A program made the translations under genes and the position numbers. Positions 1 to 5,809 of a stretch of 6,089 bases of DNA are shown here, piece by piece. Position 1 is the first letter of the stretch; each line of letters begins with the position of its first letter. The DNA is taken from positions 22,474 to 28,562 of the forward strand of contig DBOE01000048.1 in NCBI GenBank assembly GCA_002299585.1. Direction: 5' to 3'. This stretch comes from Hydrogenovibrio sp. UBA654. Its GTDB lineage: Bacteria; Pseudomonadota; Gammaproteobacteria; Thiomicrospirales; Thiomicrospiraceae. The notes beneath the pieces are model-generated. The model saw nothing but the letters and a program-made list of their open reading frames with translations, was not told the origin of the DNA and ran no database searches.

Positions 1-94
1 ATAAATAAACATAAATAAACATTAATGTTTAATTATACAGTAGAAGATTGCATAACGAAATGAAATTGATAATGAAGATAATTTTAAGAGTAAA
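1..94. other. AT-rich intergenic segment with small repeats
   Basis: No gene is seen here. The first 20 bases are two perfect copies of a 10-base unit, ATAAATAAAC. The second copy runs into a perfect 16-base palindrome, TAAACATTAATGTTTA, at 16-31. A GATAAT-rich stretch near 68-82 loosely recalls a Fur box, but in DNA this AT-rich that is weak. The palindrome could be an operator for a gene lying to the left of the window, or a chance product of base composition. Confidence 0.45.
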
Positions 95-121
95 AAAAAG
101 CCGAGCAATGCTCGGCTTTTT
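95..121. terminator. Bidirectional Rho-independent terminator
   Basis: A perfect 12-base-pair stem (AAAAAGCCGAGC at 95-106, GCTCGGCTTTTT at 110-121) encloses a 3-base loop. The GC-rich core is flanked by A and T tracts on both sides. Read on the minus strand the hairpin ends in eight U residues and lies about 40 bases beyond the stop of the imelysin gene, so it is the natural end of that transcript. Read on the plus strand it ends in five U and could also end a transcript entering from the left. Confidence 0.93.
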
Positions 122-129
122 AAAAACAT

Positions 130-148
130 CCTTAAAAGTTATTTAAGG
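130..148. repeat. Short inverted repeat between stop codon and terminator
   Basis: CCTTAAA at 130-136 and TTTAAGG at 142-148 form a 7-base-pair inverted repeat around a 5-base spacer. It lies between the imelysin stop codon and the main terminator hairpin. It might be a minor 3'-UTR hairpin. It is AT-rich and has no U tract, so it is unlikely to terminate alone. Confidence 0.4.
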
Positions 149-161
149 AAGACCTGAATGA

Positions 162-1613
162 TTAACAACCAGCAGTTGGATCAGAAGTAGTACACTCAGA
201 AGCGTCATCATCAACAACATCACCTAAACCTAGGTCGGTGGCGATTGCTTGAATATCTGAGGCCTGCGCATTTAAGGAGATAATTGTCGCTTTAACATGG
301 GCTGCATCAGCATGGTCAACATCTTTAATTTGTAAATCAAAAGGTTTACCACCAGTTCTAGCATCAGTATCAATTGCCATATAACCAACTTTAGTAGCAG
401 TTAATTTTGTGGACAAGTCATTGGCTAAAGATGCACTACCATAGGTAGCAACATAGCTTTTTAACGAATAACCATTTACTGCACTAGTAGTATTATCACC
501 CGCTGGAGTTCCATTAAGATCTTCATCATAACCAGCATAGATTCCATCATAAGAGTTTGAAACACCTTGGGCATTTAACCAAATATCACGGTGAGTATTA
601 TCAGAAAAACATGAATGCTCATCTTCTTGCGAGTTATTAACTAAAGCAATTTGCATTCTTTCGCCAGCTAATTCACCCTCAGAAAGAGTACCCATTCCAG
701 TTAGAATTTCTTCAATTTTCTGATTCGCTTGCGCCTGATTAGATACCGAAGTAAATGCAGTTCTATAAGCGGCTCCTGGTGCCCAAGCCTCACGAACAGT
801 GGTCAGATCAGCAATTAGCTTATCTACAACAACTTGTAAATATAGCAACCTACGAGCACCAGTAGGTCCTCCAAAATCAGATATTGGACGATGCCCTGCT
901 GTTGCATCACGCGGTGTACCTGCAATAGGTGCAGCACTATTTAAATCTTGACCCCAAAGCATAAACTCAATTGCATGATAACCAGCAATAACATCATGCT
1001 CATCCACAGCCGTCATAGTATTAGCAACTAAAGCTTGATCAATATTAATACTAGACCCTATAATTGTGTTGGCATTAGTTATGGCACCACCTATAATTGC
1101 TGCTCCACCATTTAGGCCTGTTTGATGCTCGGTTACACCAACTTGGGCATCTCCAAAATCCGTACCTGTAGTAACATAATCAATCAAAGCTTCACCTAGT
1201 GGCCAAGCGTTAATATCACCTTCTGGACCATCTTCAGTTGTATAATCCGTCGAATCAATCGGGCTCATGCGAAAACGATACACTTCGGTTTGCCCATAAG
1301 GCTCACGAGAAACAAGCCACGCAGTTTTAGCAGCGTTAAATAGTACAGAATTTGCTGGACTTGCCGCAAAAAGATCTATTGCAGTTTTTAAAGCTATCGC
1401 TGTAGTAACAGAATCACTATAGGCGGCATAAGCAATATCCGCATTAGTGTCTAATACTTTTCTGGCATCAACTAATTGTGCATATGCACTAGCAACCGAG
1501 TCTGCACTTGGTGCATTTGTACCATCACTACCATCACTACCAGCACAACCAGTTAATAATGCACCCGATAAAAGGGCTAAATACATACTTGTTACAATTT
1601 TTTTTAATTTCAT
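162..1613 (-). CDS. Imelysin / IrpA-family lipoprotein (peptidase M75-like)
   Basis: The 483-residue product starts with a lipoprotein signal: basic MKLKK, a hydrophobic stretch, and the lipobox LTGC with Cys23. Residue +2 is Ala, which under the E. coli rule fits outer-membrane sorting. An imelysin domain fills most of the rest. It shows SREPYGQTEVYRF (102-114), the NAWPL motif (135-139), the family GxHxxE motif as GYHAIEFMLWG (211-221), and QEDEHSCFSDNTHRDI (329-344), which is typical of the IrpA branch. Known imelysins are periplasmic or surface proteins tied to iron uptake; the HxxE motif suggests metal binding, and peptidase activity is unproven for most members. A good Shine-Dalgarno (TTGGAG, 1620-1625) sits 6 bases before the ATG, supporting this start. 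The tail carries two cysteines (474 and the last residue, 483) that could pair in the oxidising envelope. The gene is divergent from a di-heme peroxidase gene and ends before a strong terminator. The family is firm; the exact metal and role are inferred. Confidence 0.93.
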   Translation of the reverse strand: MKLKKIVTSMYLALLSGALLTGCAGSDGSDGTNAPSADSVASAYAQLVDARKVLDTNADIAYAAYSDSVTTAIALKTAIDLFAASPANSVLFNAAKTAWLVSREPYGQTEVYRFRMSPIDSTDYTTEDGPEGDINAWPLGEALIDYVTTGTDFGDAQVGVTEHQTGLNGGAAIIGGAITNANTIIGSSINIDQALVANTMTAVDEHDVIAGYHAIEFMLWGQDLNSAAPIAGTPRDATAGHRPISDFGGPTGARRLLYLQVVVDKLIADLTTVREAWAPGAAYRTAFTSVSNQAQANQKIEEILTGMGTLSEGELAGERMQIALVNNSQEDEHSCFSDNTHRDIWLNAQGVSNSYDGIYAGYDEDLNGTPAGDNTTSAVNGYSLKSYVATYGSASLANDLSTKLTATKVGYMAIDTDARTGGKPFDLQIKDVDHADAAHVKATIISLNAQASDIQAIATDLGLGDVVDDDASECTTSDPTAGC

Positions 1614-1619
1614 TTTTTA

Positions 1620-1625
1620 CTCCAA
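1620..1625 (-). promoter_or_regulatory. Shine-Dalgarno of the imelysin gene
   Basis: On the minus strand TTGGAG precedes the ATG by 6 bases. The spacing is optimal and fixes the start of the imelysin lipoprotein at 1613. Confidence 0.75.
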
Positions 1626-1687
1626 TAATAATATAAAATAAGTAAGGATTTATACATAAACACTACTACTAATAACTAACCAGTATA

Positions 1688-1716
1688 ATCTTAACTTAAA
1701 CGAGATTTATTATCAA
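1688..1716 (-). promoter_or_regulatory. Candidate sigma-70 promoter for the imelysin gene
   Basis: On the minus strand TTGATA (-35, 1711-1716) is followed after exactly 17 bases by TAAGAT (-10, 1688-1693). A second -10-like hexamer, TATACT, abuts it at 1682-1687. The -35 matches the consensus at 5 of 6 positions and the first -10 at 4 of 6. The predicted 5' UTR is about 65-70 bases. AT richness raises the chance of false matches. No convincing Fur operator overlaps it, though iron control would fit the family. Confidence 0.5.
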
Positions 1717-1776
1717 GAGATTTTCTTAATCATTTTAATTATATTTTTAGATTAGCCACTAAATAATAAATAATAG

Positions 1777-1782
1777 TATAAT
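1777..1782 (+). promoter_or_regulatory. Candidate -10 element for the peroxidase gene
   Basis: A perfect TATAAT lies about 35 bases before the peroxidase ATG. No good -35 hexamer stands at 16-18 bases upstream, so the promoter may depend on an activator or on AT-rich upstream DNA. The gene also lacks a clear Shine-Dalgarno (AGTGAAAAATAT precedes the ATG), which suggests modest or regulated expression. Confidence 0.4.
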
Positions 1783-1816
1783 TAATCTGATTAAGTCTTT
1801 TAAAAGTGAAAAATAT

Positions 1817-3040
1817 ATGGCTACTAAATCATTTTTATTCACACTATTGATACTATTTTTTTTAACTGCCTGCGATACTTCTATAAAATTCACTAGTGAA
1901 GAGGATTTGGGCAAGGCTCTTTTTCATGATGTAAACCTATCAAAAGACCGTACGCAATCTTGTGCTACTTGCCATAACCCACAACATGGCTTTGTGGATA
2001 CTAGAAATAACGAAGCTTTAGCTCTTGGAGTTTCTTTAGGTGATGATAATTTTTCTATTGGGGTAAGAAACACCCCCACGGCAAGTTATGCAAGGTTTTC
2101 CCCTAACTTTAGTGCCTTACATGCTAATGCTCCCACTGATGATAATGGTTTTATCGGTGGGCAATTTTTAGATGGTCGCGAAACTGACTTAAAAGGTCAA
2201 GCAGGAGGCCCCCCCCTTAACCCTGTAGAAATGAATATGCCTGATAAGGATGCTGTTGTTGACAGAATTAAAAAAGACCATAATTATATAGATGCTTTTA
2301 TCGCATTTTATGGCAGAAATATCTTTACAGATACCGATCAGGCTTATTTAAAAATGACGGAGGCTGTAGCTAAGTTTGAAAAAACTCCTGAATTTGCCCC
2401 GTTTGATTCTAAATGGGATAGACACTTAAAGGGGGAATATACCTTAACCTTTCCTGAACTAACAGGAAAAGCTGTTTTTTTTGCTGCCCAAAATAGTAGC
2501 TGTGTTAATTGTCACATGATTGGTGACCCGCCTAACGGCACTGATATACAAAATCCTAGGCAAACTTTTACTAACTATAAATATTTTAACCTTGGAGTAC
2601 CTGAAAATACTGATTTAATTAATGCCATAGTTTCTAAAGGCTTGCATGCTGGTTTTTTGGCTAATGGTGATATGGGGCTATTTGAAAATCCGCAGGTTAC
2701 AGATGAGAATTTAAAAGGTAAATTTAGAACGCCTACCCTGAGAAACATTGCCATTACTGGTCCTTACATGCACAACGGAGTATTTAAAGAGTTAAAAACA
2801 GTTTTAGAATTTTATGATTTTAGAAGTAATGTAACAGGAGACAGAAGACCAAATAATCCAGAAACGGGGATTCCATGGAAAGCAACACCCTTCCCTAACA
2901 CGGTAGACCATGGTAAATTAGGCATGCAAAAGCTGACTAATGCAAACATTGATGGTTTAGAGTGTTTTTTTCGTCTACTAACTGATAAAAAATACGAAGA
3001 CAAGCTCCCCCCCCTAAGACCAGGATTAGACTGTAGCTAA
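1817..3040 (+). CDS. Di-heme cytochrome c peroxidase / MauG-family lipoprotein
   Basis: The 407-residue product belongs to the bacterial di-heme peroxidase family (CcpA/MauG type). It begins with a hydrophobic signal ending in the lipobox LTAC (Cys19), so it is probably a lipoprotein. Asp at +2 is the classical inner-membrane retention signal in enterobacteria. Two c-type heme motifs are present: CATCH at 49-53 and CVNCH at 229-233. Family motifs follow in order: GVRNTPT (82-88), FLDGR (117-121), GPPLNPVEMNM (131-141), FRTPTLRNIAITGPYMHNG (303-321) and LEFYDF (330-335). Members with this layout reduce peroxide with electrons from small c-type cytochromes, or oxidise protein side chains as MauG does; the sequence does not decide between these. 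The divergent imelysin gene suggests a role in metal acquisition or defence against metal-driven peroxide stress. The gene contains two runs of eight C, at 2209-2216 and 3007-3014, both in frame. No terminator was found before the scar downstream. Confidence 0.93.
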   Translation: MATKSFLFTLLILFFLTACDTSIKFTSEEDLGKALFHDVNLSKDRTQSCATCHNPQHGFVDTRNNEALALGVSLGDDNFSIGVRNTPTASYARFSPNFSALHANAPTDDNGFIGGQFLDGRETDLKGQAGGPPLNPVEMNMPDKDAVVDRIKKDHNYIDAFIAFYGRNIFTDTDQAYLKMTEAVAKFEKTPEFAPFDSKWDRHLKGEYTLTFPELTGKAVFFAAQNSSCVNCHMIGDPPNGTDIQNPRQTFTNYKYFNLGVPENTDLINAIVSKGLHAGFLANGDMGLFENPQVTDENLKGKFRTPTLRNIAITGPYMHNGVFKELKTVLEFYDFRSNVTGDRRPNNPETGIPWKATPFPNTVDHGKLGMQKLTNANIDGLECFFRLLTDKKYEDKLPPLRPGLDCS

Positions 3041-3099
3041 AAAACAACCCTACCAATGTCTGGGTATAAACATTTGAATACATTTATTTGGGGGCAGAC

Positions 3100-3127
3100 T
3101 GAGATTCCCCAAAAAACTGGACAGTTA
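3100..3127 (-). repeat. Probable terminal end of the IS3-family remnant
   Basis: From the outside inwards, on the plus strand, the stretch begins TGAGATTCCCCAAAAAACTG and reaches the transposase stop codon at 3125-3127. IS3-family elements usually begin and end with TG...CA and have a very short gap between the transposase stop and the end of the element, which is the situation here. The exact boundary is inferred because the other end of the element is not in the window. Confidence 0.5.
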
Positions 3128-3300
3128 AACTTTAGAATAAAATACTTTTTCATAATTAAAAGGTGATTCATAATCTAAATATAAATGTCTTCTTAGCTTG
3201 TTGTAAAAAACCTTAATATATTCAAAAATTCTAGATTTTGCTTCCTCTATGTTTAAGGATCCTCCATGAAGAACGCTTGAAAGATTTCGTTTAGAAAAAA
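3125..3300 (-). pseudogene. IS3-family transposase, 3' fragment
   Basis: Translating the minus strand in one frame to a stop at 3125-3127 gives an open stretch with an unmistakable IS3-family (OrfB, rve integrase core) C-terminus. It contains EEAKSRIFEYIKVFYN, then KLRRHLYLDYESP, and ends after a further dozen residues. These match the family pattern of EA...IFEYIE.FYN..R.HS.LGY.SP near the carboxyl end. Upstream of about 3290 the resemblance fades, and within ~15 bases an IS256-like end begins. Only the last 50-60 codons survive, without the catalytic DDE residues, so this is a dead fragment. Whether a later insertion or a deletion removed the rest cannot be told from this window. Confidence 0.82.
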
Positions 3301-3302
3301 GG

Positions 3303-3330
3303 GCGTTTACACAGAATGCGGGACAGGCTC
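3303..3330. mobile_element. IS256-family-like terminal inverted repeat remnant
   Basis: The plus-strand sequence contains GTTTACACAGAATGCGGGAC followed by AGGCTC. Ends of IS256 (Mutator-type) elements commonly carry a TGTGTAAAC-type block 20 or so bases from a GAG.CTGTCC-type tip, and this stretch has both parts. No IS256 transposase coding is visible beside it, so it would be an isolated end. The call rests on remembered family features, not on alignment. Confidence 0.4.
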
Positions 3331-3384
3331 ATTTACAGACTCTCCATATCCCTAACTTTTGATTTTCAATATGCATCTATAAAC

Positions 3385-5157
3385 CTATAAAGTAGCAATA
3401 ATATCTTCTGAAATAGGTATTTTTAGTCTTCTACCTACATATAATTGGTTGGATTTTTTGATCTTATTTATCTTTTTAAGTTGCTTAGTGCTAATACCGT
3501 AGTTATCCGCAATTTGTGAAAGCGTATCTCCGTATTGAACCTTGTATTTAACATATAAGGTTTCTCCCCAACGCGGTTTATTAGCATTTACTTTTGCAAA
3601 CTTAGTCAAACCTCTAACTATTGATTTAGCCATTTTAGTTTGAAATCTACTAGATTTTAGATTTCTCGCCTCATTGGGGTTGGATACAAAAGCAGTTTCA
3701 ATTAATAATGATGGCATATCAATAGATTTTAAAACTACAAAATTAGCCGATTGTACTGATGATTTATGCAGTTTAACGGCTAATCCCATCTCTCCTAAGA
3801 CTGATCTACCAAGTTTTTGGCTAGCACTGATATTTGCTGAACGAGTTAAGTCAGATAAAATAAATGCTACATCTCGATCACGACCCTTTAGGTTTATTCC
3901 ATTTAAAGAGGCATTTTGAGATTTTGCTAACAGACTCGCCATTACTGAACTAGCCCCTTTGGTTGATAAAACATATACAGAACCACCTCTAGCAGATTTA
4001 TCAGGAAAAGAATCTGCATGTAAGGATATAAAAATATCTGCATTTTTCTTTTTAGCTATTTGCACTCTTTCCTGCAAAGAAATAAATACGTCTTTATCTC
4101 TGGTTAAAATAGCCCGCATACCTGGTTGTGAATCAATATTTTTTTTAAGCTTTTTTGCCAACTGTAATACAACTACTTTTTCGAGTGTATTATTATACCC
4201 TATCGCACCTGTATCTTTGCCTCCATGACCAGCATCTATAGCTACAATAAAATCTTTAGTGGGTTGTAGTTTAAATAAAGGTTTAGGTTTAGATTTTACA
4301 GTGGTGGTTTTTGCTTTAGCTAAGACTAGCCTATTTGCCTTAATTAGCTTTAATTTTTTAGATTTTGCTAGTGCTACTCTCTTTGCTTTAGCCGCTTTTA
4401 GTTTTTTAGACTTTGCTAGTGCTACTCTCTGTGCTCTAGCAGCTTCTAGTTTTTTAAATTTTGCTAGTGATAATGCTATTCTATTTGCTTTAGCAACCTC
4501 TAGTTTTTTAAATTTTGCTAGTGATAGTGCTATTCTATTTGCTTTAGCAACCTCTAGTTTTTTAAATTTTGCTCGTGCTAGTGCTACTCTCTTTGCTTTA
4601 GATTTAGCTATTTTTTGGGCATTAGCTTTTGCTAAGCTATTTATTTTTTTTGCAACTATCCGCCTTATTTTTGTGGCTTCTATGCTATTTAGTGCAGTGG
4701 TTATTATTCTTTTAGTTTTTTGTGTTGCTAGATTTTTTTTAGAAACTTTTTTAGAAAGATCTATTACAACTCGTTCAGAGCCATTTTTATTTTTAGAAAG
4801 CACAAAATATTTGTAGTTAAATCTTTTACGCAAATCTAAAACTATACGAGTGCGTTTAGGCTGATCTTTAATACGAATTTTTCCAAGCCTAGAATCTAAA
4901 AACTTTTTTTGCTTGAATTTTATTTTATTTTTAGTGTTATAAAAATCAACCACTATTCTAGGAGGGTTATCTAGTGTAGATATTTTAAAATGGTTATTTT
5001 TTTTAACTTCAAAAACTACTCTAGTTTTATCAAGTGACTGCCCAATACGAATTTTTTCTAAAGAAGCTTTTGCCCAAGCAGAAGCAGGCACACTTAAAGA
5101 TAGCAATACTAATACGATTATGGAAAGCATTGAATTTTTACTCTTTTTCATTGTCAT
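3385..5157 (-). CDS. amiB: N-acetylmuramoyl-L-alanine amidase AmiB with Lys/Ala repeat linker
   Basis: This periplasmic zinc amidase cleaves the bond between N-acetylmuramic acid and L-alanine in septal peptidoglycan for daughter-cell separation. The 590-residue product shows a signal peptide ending AWA (cleavage near 29/30), an AMIN septal-targeting domain (about 32-135), a long basic linker (about 140-300), an Amidase_3 domain (about 302-522) and one LysM peptidoglycan-binding domain (about 537-581). Expected zinc ligands are visible: His311 in DAGHGG, Glu326 in LEKVV and His380 in SLHADS; the catalytic Glu is 487 in LLIETAFVSN. Residues 400-460 match the extra helical segment that, in AmiB/AmiC relatives, blocks the active site until an EnvC/NlpD-type activator binds. 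E. coli AmiB is about 445 residues, so the excess is largely the linker plus LysM. tsaE lies 41 bases upstream, as in many gammaproteobacteria; mutL is missing downstream. The Shine-Dalgarno spacing favours the second ATG at 5151 (MKKSK) over the first at 5157. Confidence 0.95.
   Translation of the reverse strand: MTMKKSKNSMLSIIVLVLLSLSVPASAWAKASLEKIRIGQSLDKTRVVFEVKKNNHFKISTLDNPPRIVVDFYNTKNKIKFKQKKFLDSRLGKIRIKDQPKRTRIVLDLRKRFNYKYFVLSKNKNGSERVVIDLSKKVSKKNLATQKTKRIITTALNSIEATKIRRIVAKKINSLAKANAQKIAKSKAKRVALARAKFKKLEVAKANRIALSLAKFKKLEVAKANRIALSLAKFKKLEAARAQRVALAKSKKLKAAKAKRVALAKSKKLKLIKANRLVLAKAKTTTVKSKPKPLFKLQPTKDFIVAIDAGHGGKDTGAIGYNNTLEKVVVLQLAKKLKKNIDSQPGMRAILTRDKDVFISLQERVQIAKKKNADIFISLHADSFPDKSARGGSVYVLSTKGASSVMASLLAKSQNASLNGINLKGRDRDVAFILSDLTRSANISASQKLGRSVLGEMGLAVKLHKSSVQSANFVVLKSIDMPSLLIETAFVSNPNEARNLKSSRFQTKMAKSIVRGLTKFAKVNANKPRWGETLYVKYKVQYGDTLSQIADNYGISTKQLKKINKIKKSNQLYVGRRLKIPISEDIIATL
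4297..4602 (-). repeat. Six-unit Lys/Ala-rich tandem repeat inside amiB
   Basis: Residues 186-287 of AmiB are six imperfect repeats: three of 18 residues (186-203, 204-221, 222-239) and three of 16 (240-255, 256-271, 272-287). A typical unit is AKANRIALSLAKFKKLEV; the shorter ones read like AKAKRVALAKSKKLKL. Units 2 and 3 are almost identical in DNA (54 bases each, 4495-4548 and 4441-4494, one mismatch seen), so that duplication is recent or homogenised. The composition predicts a long, strongly basic alpha helix reminiscent of TolA- or histone H1-like spacers. Confidence 0.92.
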
Positions 5158-5160
5158 ATA

Positions 5161-5166
5161 CCTTCT
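5161..5166 (-). promoter_or_regulatory. Shine-Dalgarno deciding the amiB start
   Basis: On the minus strand AGAAGG is followed by TATATGACAATG. The first ATG (5157) is only 3 bases from the AGG core, too close for efficient initiation, while the second (5149-5151) is 9 bases away. The second start, giving MKKSKNSM, is therefore the more likely one. It removes only two residues and leaves a normal signal peptide. Confidence 0.6.
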
Positions 5167-5198
5167 TTTCTACTGGACAACTTAACCTATAACAAAAT

Positions 5199-5693
5199 TT
5201 ATGCAATTTTTTTGGTCAAACCTTTAATAACGGCTAAACCTTTATCACTAAAACTATTTACCACAAATTTTCTAGCTTCTTCTTGGTAGTTAAACTCTAT
5301 TTCTATATCTGCTTTTGCTGGTAAAACTCCTAAACCATTTTCTGGCCACTCTATTAAAGAGCAAAAACTTTCTGCTAATAAATTTCTTATCCCCAAAAGC
5401 TCTAATTCTTCTGCTTGAACCACTCTATATAAATCAAAATGTTGTATCTCACCTAACAGTAACTGATAAGATTCAACTATACTATAGGTTGGGCTTTTTA
5501 CCTTCTGTTCTGGTAAAAAAGTTTGGATTAAAGCCCTACAAAAAAAAGTTTTACCAGTACCTAAATCTCCACGCAAAAAAACTATTAGTCCTTTTGCTAA
5601 AAGCCCTTCATCTATAGCTTCAAGTAAAGATTCTGCAAATAAATTTGCAAATTTTTTACTAGAGCTTTCATTACTTAAAAACCCTGTTAACAA
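5199..5693 (-). CDS. tsaE: tRNA t6A biosynthesis ATPase TsaE (YjeE family)
   Basis: TsaE is the small P-loop ATPase that partners TsaB and TsaD (with TsaC) to make N6-threonylcarbamoyladenosine at position 37 of tRNAs reading ANN codons. The 164-residue product has the family length (E. coli TsaE, about 153). Visible motifs are the Walker A GDLGTGKTF (42-50), the SPTYSIV switch segment (67-73), HFDLYR (85-90), and the EWPENG signature (115-120) that corresponds to EWP.. in other members. The frame has no ATG or GTG near the expected N-terminus. The best start is TTG at 5693, preceded by GGGTAGG a few bases away, and it places the usual 'LSNES..' beginning correctly; an upstream in-frame TAA rules out a much longer form. 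The gene leads a probable operon with amiB, whose start lies 41 bases after this stop. The nnr repair gene that often precedes tsaE is absent from the window. Confidence 0.94.
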   Translation of the reverse strand: MLTGFLSNESSSKKFANLFAESLLEAIDEGLLAKGLIVFLRGDLGTGKTFFCRALIQTFLPEQKVKSPTYSIVESYQLLLGEIQHFDLYRVVQAEELELLGIRNLLAESFCSLIEWPENGLGVLPAKADIEIEFNYQEEARKFVVNSFSDKGLAVIKGLTKKIA

Positions 5694-5809
5694 ACGACCT
5701 ACCCAATATAAATAACTAATTTATTAGAATACTTAAGCATTAAAATTATGTAATAATCTACACGATTCCAATTATAAAACAATTATTATGTAAAATACAT
5801 ATAAAATCA
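5694..5809. promoter_or_regulatory. Divergent tsaE / queG intergenic region
   Basis: This very AT-rich gap of about 116 bases must carry the promoter of tsaE-amiB, and once carried that of queG. On the minus strand there is a perfect TATAAT (5771-5776) but no good -35 at the right distance. Another minus-strand option is TTGGAA (5765-5770) paired with CATAAT (5744-5749), with a short 15-base spacer. None is strong enough to select one. No operator or riboswitch was recognised. Confidence 0.35.
5698..5704 (-). promoter_or_regulatory. Putative ribosome-binding site of tsaE
   Basis: GGGTAGG on the minus strand ends 4 bases before the TTG at 5693. It is a partial match to the anti-Shine-Dalgarno and the only purine-rich block near the predicted N-terminus, so it supports the TTG start. 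The spacing is slightly short. Confidence 0.45.

Larger units (their letters stand above)
3041..3384. other. Intergenic insertion-sequence scar between convergent genes
   Basis: The peroxidase gene enters from the left and amiB from the right. The interval holds no intact gene. About two thirds of it can be assigned to transposon debris: an IS3-family 3' end (3100 to about 3300) and an IS256-like terminal sequence (about 3303-3330). No recognisable piece of mutL, the usual gene after amiB, was found. The first ~60 bases after the peroxidase stop and the last ~50 before the amiB stop show nothing recognisable. A weak inverted repeat, TTTGGGG / CCCCAAA (3087-3113), has a 12-13 base loop and no U tract, so it is not called a terminator. 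Confidence 0.75.

Noticed and set aside
66..84. GATAATGAAGATAATT resembling a Fur box
   Set aside because: It does not form the expected three-hexamer dyad, lies next to a terminator rather than a promoter, and such matches are common in AT-rich DNA.
1447..1641. A 64-codon plus-strand open frame opposite the start of the imelysin gene
   Set aside because: It lies within the antisense of a clear signal peptide and lipoprotein gene and has no recognisable domain.
1700..1740. Possible iron-regulator operator overlapping the imelysin promoter
   Set aside because: The region contains GATAAT- and ATTATC-like pieces but no convincing 19-base dyad, so iron control is left as family-based inference only.
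3087..3113. Inverted repeat TTTGGGG / CCCCAAA as a terminator of the peroxidase gene
   Set aside because: The stem is short, the loop is 12-13 bases and no U tract follows; the right arm overlaps the presumed end of the IS3 remnant.
3674..4228. Plus-strand open frames of 81 and 89 codons
   Set aside because: Both are antisense to the conserved amidase domain of amiB.
4259..4816. A 185-codon plus-strand open frame opposite amiB with Phe/Ala/Leu-rich repeats
   Set aside because: It is the antisense shadow of the Lys/Ala repeat region of amiB; its repeats mirror those codons and it has no family resemblance of its own.
5315..5617. A 100-codon plus-strand open frame opposite tsaE
   Set aside because: Antisense of the P-loop ATPase; low-complexity Leu/Lys composition expected from AT-rich DNA.
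5699..5740. A 13-codon minus-strand frame (ATG at 5740, TAG at 5699) before tsaE as a leader peptide
   Set aside because: It has no Shine-Dalgarno and no attenuator-like sequence, and is short enough to be chance.
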